Origin: Thermoactinospora rubra
GTDB lineage: Bacteria > Actinomycetota > Actinomycetes > Streptosporangiales > Streptosporangiaceae
Reading direction: 5' to 3'
Assembly: GCF_002093975.1 (NCBI RefSeq)
Contig: NZ_MSZZ01000010.1
Span: 62,001-126,000, forward strand
Length of the DNA: 64,000 nt
Both the position numbers and the translations under genes were made by a program. Positions 1 to 7,512 of this stretch are shown here, in pieces. The notes beneath the pieces are model-generated. The model did not search any database and was not told the DNA's origin. It worked only from the letters and a program-made list of their open reading frames with translations. Position 1 is the first letter of the stretch. Every line of letters begins with the position of its first letter.

Positions 1-806
1 ACGTCGTCGTCGAGATCGGCTACGCCGCGCTGCGTTTCGCGCTCGGGCAGAAGTGGAGCCTGACGATCACCGATCCGGCCTGGCTGAACTGGTACCTCAT
101 CGCGCTGCTGCTGTGGCGGCTGACCACGCCGGTGTGGCAGCGCATGCGGTTCCCGCTGCCGATCGCCGTCGCCGTCTGCCTGCTGGCCGGGTTCTCCCAG
201 CTGCCCAGCGACTTCAGCATGGACCGCCTCTTCGGCCTGCTGCCGTTCTTCGTGGCCGGCCTGATGCTCAGGCCCGAGCACTTCGAGCTGCTGGACCGGC
301 TGTGGGTGAAGGTCGCCGCGGCGGTCACGCTGCTGGGCGCGGCCGTCGTCGCCGTGCTGGTCGCGCCGGCGGTCGACCTCGGGCCGATCTACTACAAGAA
401 CAGCTTCCAGCAGCTCGGCATGCCGTGGTGGACCGGGATGGGCGTCCGGGCGGGCCTGCTGGTCGCCGCGCTGGCCATGTCCGCGGCCGTGCTGGCGTTG
501 GTCCCCCGCCGCCGGACGTGGTTCTCCGGCCTGGGCACCCGCACGCTGTACTGCTACCTCCTGCACGGCGTGCCCGTGCTCGTCGCCAAGGAGATGGGCT
601 GGCTCGGCGCGCCGTGGCTGCACGGCCCACTCGGCGTCGTGGCCATCGCGGGCGGCTGCCTGGCGCTGTCGATCGTGCTGTGCCTGCCGGTGACCCGCGC
701 GGCGGGCAGATGGCTGCTGGAGCCCCGCCTCGCATGGCTGTACCGCCCGCGCCCCGCCCACGCCATCGCCCGCGCCCGGGTAATTGAGGTGCGAAGCCGC
801 GGGTGA
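1..806 (+). CDS. Acyltransferase-3-like integral membrane protein, 5' end missing
   Basis: The reading frame is open from the window edge (frame starting at base 3) to TGA at 804-806, so only the C-terminal part is present. The visible protein is a string of hydrophobic segments separated by short basic loops: WYLIALLLWRL, PIAVAVCLLAGF, LFGLLPFFVAGLML, VTLLGAAVVAVLVAPAV, AGLLVAALAMSAAVLALV, LYCYLLHGVPVL and VVAIAGGCLALSIVLCL. This layout, and the late YCYLLHG segment, are typical of acyltransferase family 3/OpgC-type proteins that acylate cell-surface sugars at the membrane. The N-terminal catalytic His region is outside the window. The substrate cannot be inferred. The family call is moderately sure; the gene itself is certain. 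Confidence 0.7.
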   Translation, partial: VVVEIGYAALRFALGQKWSLTITDPAWLNWYLIALLLWRLTTPVWQRMRFPLPIAVAVCLLAGFSQLPSDFSMDRLFGLLPFFVAGLMLRPEHFELLDRLWVKVAAAVTLLGAAVVAVLVAPAVDLGPIYYKNSFQQLGMPWWTGMGVRAGLLVAALAMSAAVLALVPRRRTWFSGLGTRTLYCYLLHGVPVLVAKEMGWLGAPWLHGPLGVVAIAGGCLALSIVLCLPVTRAAGRWLLEPRLAWLYRPRPAHAIARARVIEVRSRG

Positions 807-824
807 TTCGTCACCCTGGAGACC

Positions 825-1886
825 GTGCAGGCGATCGTGACCGTGACTCCCGCGCAGCTCCCCGAGGTGCTGCTGCATGTGGCGGTCGTGCGCCCGGTCT
901 TCCTGTGGGGCGCGCCCGGCATCGGCAAGAGCTCGCTGGTCCGCCAGTTCGCCGGCTCGCTCGGCCTGGAGTGCGTGACGCTGCTCGGCACCCAGCTGGC
1001 GCCGGAGGACCTCATCGGCGTGCCGGAGCTGGCGGGCGGCAAGAGCCGCTTCGCGCCGCCCGAGACGATCGCCAGGGACGAGCCGTACTGCCTGTTCCTG
1101 GATGAGCTCAACGCGAGCCCGCCCGAGGTGCAGAAGGCCTTCTACTCGCTCATCCTGGACCGCAGGATCGGCGCCTACGAGCTGCCGGAAGGGTCGGTCG
1201 TGATCGGCGCGGGCAACCGGGCCACCGACAACGCCCTGGCCAGGCCGATGGCCTCCGCGCTGGTCAACCGGCTGGTCCACGTGCACCTGCGGGCCTCGGC
1301 CGACGACTGGCTGGCGTGGGCGGCCGGCAGCGGCATCCACCCGTGGGTCCTGCAGTACCTGGTGCAGCGCCCCGACCACCTGTGGAGCCCGCCGCCGAAG
1401 ACCGAGGAGCCGTTCTCCTCCCCGCGCGCCTGGCACATGCTCAGCGACGTCATCCACTCCTACGGCGACGACATCGACGACGAGACGCTGGCCGTCCTCG
1501 CGTTCGGCACGCTCACCAGGAACCACGCCTCGGCCTTCCGCGCCTACGTCAAGACCGTCCGGCACGCCTTCGACCTGGACGCGGTGCTCAAGGGCGAGGT
1601 GTCCTGGCCGCGCGAGCCGGAGCAGCGGGACCTGCTGTACTTCCTGTCGGAGACCTTCCGGGCCCGCCTGATCAAGGAACTGCCCGCCGACCGGCGCGGG
1701 GCTTCCGCCCGCGGCCGTGACCTCGCCTTCCGCGCCAAGGCGCTGCTGGTCGAGCTGGCCGAGATCTCGCTGGAGTGCGCCCAGCTCGTCATCGCCAACG
1801 ACGACGACGGCGCGCCCGCACTGCCCGCCTGGTTCCTCGTCGAGGTGGGCCGCGACCTGCCGCGCCTGGCGGCGGCACGCTCATGA
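825..1886 (+). CDS. MoxR-type AAA+ ATPase
   Basis: 353-residue AAA+ protein. Walker A is GAPGIGKSS (about residues 29-37), Walker B is CLFLDELN (about 88-95), and the sensor-1 region reads VIGAGNR. MoxR ATPases act as chaperones that work with von Willebrand factor A (VWA) proteins. The next gene is exactly such a partner, overlapping by four bases (ATGA), so the two are translationally coupled. The start is GTG at 825 with GGAG three to four bases upstream; the spacing is short, so a slightly later start is possible. The client of the pair is unknown. Confidence 0.88.
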   Translation: MQAIVTVTPAQLPEVLLHVAVVRPVFLWGAPGIGKSSLVRQFAGSLGLECVTLLGTQLAPEDLIGVPELAGGKSRFAPPETIARDEPYCLFLDELNASPPEVQKAFYSLILDRRIGAYELPEGSVVIGAGNRATDNALARPMASALVNRLVHVHLRASADDWLAWAAGSGIHPWVLQYLVQRPDHLWSPPPKTEEPFSSPRAWHMLSDVIHSYGDDIDDETLAVLAFGTLTRNHASAFRAYVKTVRHAFDLDAVLKGEVSWPREPEQRDLLYFLSETFRARLIKELPADRRGASARGRDLAFRAKALLVELAEISLECAQLVIANDDDGAPALPAWFLVEVGRDLPRLAAARS

Positions 1887-3670
1887 GGGGCAGGAAGAAG
1901 AAGGCCGATCCCTGGCGGGCCGAGGTGCACAAGGCCTGGGAGACGGTCACGGCCAGGCCGCTGTTCCGTGTCTTCCACCCCTACCTGCATGAGGACGAGA
2001 ACCTGGGGCCGGACACCTGGGCGGTGATCAGCGAGGACGGCGACGTCTTCCACCATCCTGCCCGCCGCGCCCCGGCGGAGGAGTGGGCGTGGGTGTTCGC
2101 CCACCTCCTGCTCCACCTGGGCTTCGGGCACGCGGAGGCCCGCTCGTGCGCGCCGGCCGACCTCGGCGAGGTGGTGGCCAGGCGGTGGGGTGAGCGGGTG
2201 CACCTGCCCCACCCCGCCTACCGGGCCGCCTGCTGCCTGGCGGTCGACCGTTTCCTGGGCACCCTCAAGATCGGCCGGTGCCCCTGGCCGCTGCCCGAGC
2301 CGATGCCCGCCGAGGACGAGCTCACGCTGGCGGAGCGCTGGCGGCGGCTCGGCCTGCCCGCCGAGGTCGCCCCGCCCGGCGAGCCCGACTTCCGCATCGG
2401 CACGGCGGAGCAGTCCTACACCGAGCAGTTCGCGATCGGCATCGCCGACGCCGCCACGGCCGCGCTGGACGAGGTCGGCGGCGTGGCCGGCCAGGACGGC
2501 ACGCGCCGCGAGCAGAAGCCGTGGGAGCGGGCCCTGGGCTGGTTCGTGTCGAGCTACCCGCTGCTGGGCGCGCTCGCGGCCGGCATGAAGATCGTCGCCG
2601 ACGCGGAGCTGGCCCGGGCCTGGGACATCTCAATCGCGGCGGTCAGCGCGCAGGCCGGCGAGATCTACGTCAACCCGCTCGTGAGCCTGTCGATCGAGGA
2701 GTGGCGGTTCGTGCTGGCCCACGAGATGCTGCACGCCGCCCTGCGGCACGGCGAGCGGGTGGCCTGGCGCGAGCCGTACATCTGGAACGTGGCCTGCGAC
2801 TACGTCGTCAACGGCTGGCTCGTGGAGATGGGTGTGGGCGAGATGCCGGAAGGGCTGCTGCACGACCAGTCGCTGCGCGGCATGTCCGCGGAGGCAGTCT
2901 ACGACCAGATCGTCACCGATCTGCGGCGGCTGCGGAAGCTGGCCACCCTGCGCGGCCGCGGGCTCGGCGACGTGATGGACCGGCCGCTGGGCCAGGGCGG
3001 CTGCGTGGACCTCGACGAGTACTACCGCAACGCGCTGTGCCAGGGGCTGGCCTACCACCAGGCCGCCGGCCGCGGTCTCGTCCCCGCGGGGCTGGAACAG
3101 GAGATCCGGGCCCTGGACCAGCCGCCGCTGCCCTGGGACGCGGCGCTGGCCCGCTGGTTCGACGAGCACTTCACGCCGATGGAGCGGCGGCGCTCCTACG
3201 CCCGCGCCTCCCGCCGCCAGGCGGCCACCCCGCACATCCCGCGCCCCGGGTGGGTGCAGCCGGAGGAGCGGGTACGGCATGCCACCTTCGGCGTGGTGCT
3301 GGACACCTCCGGCTCGATGGACGTGAAGCTCCTGGGCAAGGCGCTGGGGGCGATCGCCTCCTACGCGACCGCCCGGGACGTGCCCCGCGCCCGCGTGGTG
3401 TTCTGCGACGCCGCGGCCTACGACGCCGGCTACCTGCCGGTGGAGGAGATCGCCGGGAAGGTCCGGGTGCGCGGCCGGGGCGGCACGGTCCTGCAGCCCG
3501 GCATCACGCTGCTGGAGCGGGCCGGCGACTTCCCGCCCGACGGGCCGATCCTGGTCATCACGGACGGGATGTGCGACGTCGTGCGGATCCGCAGGGAGCA
3601 CGCATTCCTGGTGCCGGCGGGCGCCGGCCTGCCGTTCCGCCCGCGCGGCCCCGTCTTCCGCATGTCGTGA
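1883..3670 (+). CDS. VWA-like / metallopeptidase-like protein (DUF2201 type), MoxR partner
   Basis: 595 residues from ATG 1883, which overlaps the stop of the MoxR gene; an upstream in-frame extension to 1775 exists but would run deep into that gene. The middle contains LAHEMLHAALRHGERV, an HExxH-like zinc-peptidase signature. The C-terminal third has the VWA MIDAS-type start VLDTSGSMD followed by a VVFCDAAAYD strand and an ITDGMCD segment. This is the DUF2201 arrangement (putative metallopeptidase domain plus VWA-like domain). Such proteins are encoded beside MoxR ATPases and the two are thought to act together. It is cytoplasmic, with no signal peptide. Peptidase activity is not proven by the motif. 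It ends 19 bp from the convergent methyltransferase gene. Confidence 0.82.
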   Translation: MRGRKKKADPWRAEVHKAWETVTARPLFRVFHPYLHEDENLGPDTWAVISEDGDVFHHPARRAPAEEWAWVFAHLLLHLGFGHAEARSCAPADLGEVVARRWGERVHLPHPAYRAACCLAVDRFLGTLKIGRCPWPLPEPMPAEDELTLAERWRRLGLPAEVAPPGEPDFRIGTAEQSYTEQFAIGIADAATAALDEVGGVAGQDGTRREQKPWERALGWFVSSYPLLGALAAGMKIVADAELARAWDISIAAVSAQAGEIYVNPLVSLSIEEWRFVLAHEMLHAALRHGERVAWREPYIWNVACDYVVNGWLVEMGVGEMPEGLLHDQSLRGMSAEAVYDQIVTDLRRLRKLATLRGRGLGDVMDRPLGQGGCVDLDEYYRNALCQGLAYHQAAGRGLVPAGLEQEIRALDQPPLPWDAALARWFDEHFTPMERRRSYARASRRQAATPHIPRPGWVQPEERVRHATFGVVLDTSGSMDVKLLGKALGAIASYATARDVPRARVVFCDAAAYDAGYLPVEEIAGKVRVRGRGGTVLQPGITLLERAGDFPPDGPILVITDGMCDVVRIRREHAFLVPAGAGLPFRPRGPVFRMS

Positions 3671-3689
3671 TCTTCCGTGACCCGGGCCG

Positions 3690-4757
3690 TCAGAGCCGGT
3701 GGATCTTGAGCTTGTCCTCCCACCGGGCGATGGCCTCCTCGTCGGCGAACGCCAGCGCGCGCATCATGTTGCCCCCGTCCGACCGGCGCACGTTGCGCTC
3801 CAGCCGGGCCTTCAGCTCGGGCGACAGCTTCGTCGTCCCCGCCTCGACGGTGTCCCCGTAGTGGGGCGCGAAGGCCACCCCCGCGAAGCCCGTCTTGCGC
3901 AGCAGCGTGGGCAGCGTCTTGCTGGAGTAGAACATCAGGTGGTTCTTGGTGAACCCGCTCCACTTGTCGCCGTAGGCCTTCAGCAGCAGCGACCGCGCGT
4001 TCACCGTGAGGATCATGAGCAGCCCCCCGGGCGCCAGGAGCTCGCGGAACTGCTTGAAGTCGTCCAGGGGCCGCGGCAGGTGCGCGAGCACCGACCACAG
4101 CGTGATGATGTCGAAGCCTCCGGCCGCGATCTCCGGCACGTCCCGGGGCGAGCCGAAGTACGCCCGCGCCTTGCTGCACCGCTGGTTGGCCTGCTCGACC
4201 GAGTCGGGCGACAGGTCCACGCCGACGGCGTCGAACCCGCGCTGCTCGGCCAGCTCCAGGAACAGCCCGGCGCCGCAGCCGAAGTCGAGCAGCCGCCGTC
4301 CCTGCCCGTCGTCGAAGACCGGCGAGAACGAGTCCATGACGAGGCGGTAGCGGCGCTGCCGGTTCTCGGCGTAGTTCCCGGTGAGGAACTTGCTGTAGCT
4401 GTTGGCGTACAGGTCGCCGAGCCGTTCGGGCCGGATGTTGGGGTTGCGGTAGAGGAAGCCGCAGGAGGGGCAGCGGACGACGCGGTAGCTCCAGTTCTTG
4501 TCGCTGGGCTCGAACAGCGGCTGCTGGCGCGTCTCCCCGCACAGCGTGCAGGCGATGAACTCCTCGATCTCCCCCAGCGGCGTCCGCCGGCGGTACTCCT
4601 CCAGCGACATGACCGGCGCCCGCCGCAGCCGCCAGCGCCATTGCAGTTCGCGGGCATAACGCTCACCGGGCCGGACATAGACGCGCTGGCCCCACGGCAC
4701 CCGGTCATAACGCGTGCCGTACACCAATCGATACAGCCGTCTGCGGGGCGAGAACAT
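3690..4757 (-). CDS. SAM-dependent methyltransferase with N-terminal zinc ribbon
   Basis: 355 residues. The N-terminal part carries two Cys pairs, CTLCGE and CPSCGFLY, that make a zinc-binding domain of the kind found in C-methyltransferases and in several surface-sugar methyltransferases. The class I methyltransferase fold follows: motif I LLDFGCGAGLF, the acidic loop VGVDLSPDS, a catalytic-region strand FDIITLWSVLAHL, and LLAPGGLLMI. ATG 4757 is chosen because GAGGTG lies seven bases upstream; a TTG 18 bases earlier would place the ribosome site inside the gene. The substrate is unknown; a sugar or glycan is likely from the domain layout. Confidence 0.8.
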   Translation of the reverse strand: MFSPRRRLYRLVYGTRYDRVPWGQRVYVRPGERYARELQWRWRLRRAPVMSLEEYRRRTPLGEIEEFIACTLCGETRQQPLFEPSDKNWSYRVVRCPSCGFLYRNPNIRPERLGDLYANSYSKFLTGNYAENRQRRYRLVMDSFSPVFDDGQGRRLLDFGCGAGLFLELAEQRGFDAVGVDLSPDSVEQANQRCSKARAYFGSPRDVPEIAAGGFDIITLWSVLAHLPRPLDDFKQFRELLAPGGLLMILTVNARSLLLKAYGDKWSGFTKNHLMFYSSKTLPTLLRKTGFAGVAFAPHYGDTVEAGTTKLSPELKARLERNVRRSDGGNMMRALAFADEEAIARWEDKLKIHRL

Positions 4758-4897
4758 ACGCGGGCACCTCACCAACGTAGGAGATGCCTCCAGACTTGCC
4801 CGGAGTGGCGCCGACTATGCACACAGAATGGCACTCTAGAGACATATTTCGGACCAAGGGCGACCCGGGTTTATGTAACAGCTGGCTTTTCAGCCAT

Positions 4898-4911
4898 TGA
4901 CTAATTAGTCA
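4898..4911. promoter_or_regulatory. Perfect 14-bp palindrome upstream of the response-regulator gene
   Basis: TGACTAATTAGTCA is a perfect inverted repeat in an AT-rich stretch, 42 bp before the GTG of the DesR-type regulator. The position fits an operator, possibly for autoregulation, in a region that is otherwise clearly lower in GC than the surrounding DNA. The binding protein is not known. Confidence 0.55.
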
Positions 4912-4953
4912 GGATGTAGTCGACAAGTCACGCTGAGAACCCAGAGGACCACA

Positions 4954-5559
4954 GTGATCCGAACGTTGCTCGCGGAGGACATGGATCTCGTGCGCGGCGC
5001 CCTCGTCGCCCTCCTCGCCTACGAGGAGGACATCGAGATCGTCGCAGAGGTGGACAGGGGCGATCGCGTGCTGGCCGCCGCGCAGGCCAGCAGGCCGGAC
5101 GTGGCGGTGGTCGACCTGGCCATGCCCGGTCAGGACGGGCTGGAGGTGGCCAGGGAGCTCCACGAGGAGCTGCCCGCCTGCGGGGTGCTGATCCTGACCG
5201 GGGTCGGCACGCCCGGGGCGCTCAAGCGGGCGCTCGAGGTCAACGTCCGCGGGTTCCTGGCCAAGGACGCGCCGCCCGCGCAGCTGGCCGACGCCATCAG
5301 GAAGATCGCCGACGGCGGGCGCGTGGTCGACTCCTCGCTCGCGATCGCCGCCATGACCGGCCCCGAGGCGCCGCTCACCCCGCGCGAGCTGGACGTGCTC
5401 GGCGCGGCGGCCGAGGGGTCGTCGATCGAGGAGATCGCCAGGTCGCTGTTTCTAGCCCGGGGCACGGTCCGCAACTACCTGAGCCGCACGCGGACCAAGC
5501 TGGGGGCGCGCAGCCGCATCGACGCCATCCGCATCGCCAGGGAGGCCGGGTGGATCTGA
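4954..5559 (+). CDS. NarL/DesR-type response regulator beside the lanthipeptide cluster
   Basis: 201 residues. The receiver domain is complete: acidic pair E8/D9 in LLAEDMD, phospho-acceptor Asp in VVDLAMPG (about residue 54), Thr in ILTGVG and Lys in FLAKDAPP. A LuxR-type helix-turn-helix follows (LTPRELDVLGAAAEG to RGTVRNYLSRTRTKLGARSR). The sequence pattern is that of DesR partners of DesK kinases. A DesK-like kinase lies about 8.4 kb away at the other end of the lanthipeptide genes, so the two probably form a pair and control the cluster. GTG 4954 has AGAGGA five bases upstream. The last 108 bases overlap the convergent peptidase gene. Confidence 0.9.
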   Translation: MIRTLLAEDMDLVRGALVALLAYEEDIEIVAEVDRGDRVLAAAQASRPDVAVVDLAMPGQDGLEVARELHEELPACGVLILTGVGTPGALKRALEVNVRGFLAKDAPPAQLADAIRKIADGGRVVDSSLAIAAMTGPEAPLTPRELDVLGAAAEGSSIEEIARSLFLARGTVRNYLSRTRTKLGARSRIDAIRIAREAGWI

Positions 5560-7512
5560 CAGGCCGGTGTGCGCGGCGAGGAAGGCGAGCGCGTCGGCCG
5601 CCAGGTCGACCGACCGGCTCACGGCGCGCGCTCCGTGCCCCACGTCGGGCTCGTGCCGCAGCAGCACCGGGCGCGGCGAGCCCGCCCACTGCAGCGCCGC
5701 GCACATCTTGCGCGCGTGCATGGGGTCCACCCGCGTGTCGCCGCCCGCGACGGTGAACAGCGTGGCCGGGTACGGCACGCCGCGCCGTACCCGGTGATAG
5801 GGCGAGTACGCCAGCAGCCAGGCCAGCTCCTCGGGCACCTCGGCCGAGCCGTACTCGCCGCGCCAGGCGGCGCCCAGTCCGAAACGCTCGTAGCGCACCA
5901 TGTCCAGCAGCGGCGCGGCGCACACGCACGCGGCGAACAGTTCCGGCCGCTGGGTCAGCATCGCGCCCACGAGCAGCCCGCCGTTCGACTCACCCCACAG
6001 GCCCAGCTGCGCCGGGGTGGTCCAGCCGTCGGCGATGAGCTTCTCAGCGGCGGCGGCGAAGTCGTCGAAGGAGTTCTGCTTGTGCTCGCGCATGCCCTGC
6101 CGGTGCCAGGCCTCGCCCTCCTCCCCGCCGCCACGGATCCCGGCGACGGCCAGCACGCCCCCGGCCTCCACCCACGCCAGGGAGTCGGCCGCGTACCCGG
6201 GCGTGAGGGGGACGCCGAAGCCGCCGTAGCCGGTGAGGATCGCCGGCCGCGGGCCGCCGGTCCAGGGCCGCGCCACCACGATCAGCCGCACCCGGGTCCC
6301 GTCGGCGGACACGCACGTCAGCTGGCGGCTGTCCACCTCCGGCAGCCGCGCGTCGCCCGGCGGAGCCGCCCACGGCGTCGTGGTGTTCTCGCGGGCGTCG
6401 TACCGCCACACGCCGGGCGGGGTGACCGCGTCGGTGTAGGTGAACCACGCCTCATGCCCGCCCTCCGGCCGGACGGTCAGCGACCCCACGCTCCCCTTGC
6501 CGGGCAGCTCGACGCCGCCGACGCGCCGCCCGGTCGCCAGGTCGTGCACGCCGATCTCGGCGACCGCGTGCCGTACCCGGGACACCAGCAGCCTGTCCTC
6601 CAGCACCGTGAAGGCCCGCGCCACGGAGCCGGGATCCTCGGGGACGAGGTCGTGCCAGGTCCGCGGGTCGCCGAGGTCGGCGACGCACAGGCGGCCCCGG
6701 GGGGCGTCGCGGTCGGTGAGCACGTACAGGCGGCCGTCGTGGCCCACCGCGGCCGCGCTGCGCGCGACCCCCGCCTCCTGCACCGCGCGCAGCTCGCCGG
6801 TGGACGGGTGCAGCAGCCACAGCTCGTTGGGGGCGGACGGCCCGGGAGCGGCCGACACCGTGAGCCATTCGCCGCCCGGACCGGCGCCCAGGCCGTAGGA
6901 GGCGCCCGGGTGCGAGGCGAACAGCAGCTCGTCGTCCGGCTCGCCGACCCTGTGGAGGAAGACGCCCTCGCGGAAGCGCACGTAGCAGAACGCCCGGCCG
7001 CCCGGCAGCCACGCGACCGGCGAGTAGCGGCAGCCGTGGACGGGGCCGTCCACGCGGGTGCCGCCGGCGACGTCCATGACGTACAGCTCGGCGCGCTCGT
7101 CCCCGCGCCGCGACACCTGGTAGGCCAGCAGGCGGCCGTCGTGGTCGGGCTGCCACTCGTCCAGCGTCGTCAGCCCGGTGGGGTCCAGGCGCATGGGGTC
7201 GAGCAGGACGTCCTCGTCCAGGTGCAGCACCGGGTGTTCCTGCCCGGCGGTACGGCGCAGCCAGAAGCGGCGTCCGCCGCGCCACACGGGCGGGGTGACG
7301 GCGCCGACGGCGCCGAGCTCGGCGAGCCTGCGGCGGAAGCGGTCACGCCAGGGCAGGGTGCGGGCGTGGGCCCGCCACAGGTCCTCCTGCGCGGCCAGCC
7401 AGGCCAGGGTCTCGGGGGCGGCGGGGTCCTCCAGCCAGCGGTAGGGGTCGGGGACGTCGTGGCCGTGCAGGGTGGTGACGACGGGCAGGCGAGGGGCGTG
7501 CGGACAAGTCAT
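5452..7512 (-). CDS. Prolyl oligopeptidase (S9), likely lanthipeptide leader protease
   Basis: 686 residues. The N-terminal part (about 1-390) is the S9 beta-propeller, starting with the family hallmark DPYRWLED. The C-terminal alpha/beta-hydrolase domain has the catalytic Ser in GESNGG, Asp in DTRVDP and His in VGHGA, all present. No signal peptide is seen. ATG 7512 overlaps the stop of the ABC gene (ATGA), so it is the last gene of the lanthipeptide operon. In the flavipeptin cluster of Kribbella a prolyl oligopeptidase (FlaP) removes the leader of a class III lanthipeptide; the same job is inferred here because the exporters lack a C39 domain and the precursor leader has one Pro. The 3' end runs 108 bp into the convergent regulator gene and ends at TAG 5452-5454. 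Confidence 0.9.
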   Translation of the reverse strand: MTCPHAPRLPVVTTLHGHDVPDPYRWLEDPAAPETLAWLAAQEDLWRAHARTLPWRDRFRRRLAELGAVGAVTPPVWRGGRRFWLRRTAGQEHPVLHLDEDVLLDPMRLDPTGLTTLDEWQPDHDGRLLAYQVSRRGDERAELYVMDVAGGTRVDGPVHGCRYSPVAWLPGGRAFCYVRFREGVFLHRVGEPDDELLFASHPGASYGLGAGPGGEWLTVSAAPGPSAPNELWLLHPSTGELRAVQEAGVARSAAAVGHDGRLYVLTDRDAPRGRLCVADLGDPRTWHDLVPEDPGSVARAFTVLEDRLLVSRVRHAVAEIGVHDLATGRRVGGVELPGKGSVGSLTVRPEGGHEAWFTYTDAVTPPGVWRYDARENTTTPWAAPPGDARLPEVDSRQLTCVSADGTRVRLIVVARPWTGGPRPAILTGYGGFGVPLTPGYAADSLAWVEAGGVLAVAGIRGGGEEGEAWHRQGMREHKQNSFDDFAAAAEKLIADGWTTPAQLGLWGESNGGLLVGAMLTQRPELFAACVCAAPLLDMVRYERFGLGAAWRGEYGSAEVPEELAWLLAYSPYHRVRRGVPYPATLFTVAGGDTRVDPMHARKMCAALQWAGSPRPVLLRHEPDVGHGARAVSRSVDLAADALAFLAAHTGLSDPPGLPGDADGVDAAARPQLGPRAAQVVADRAPG

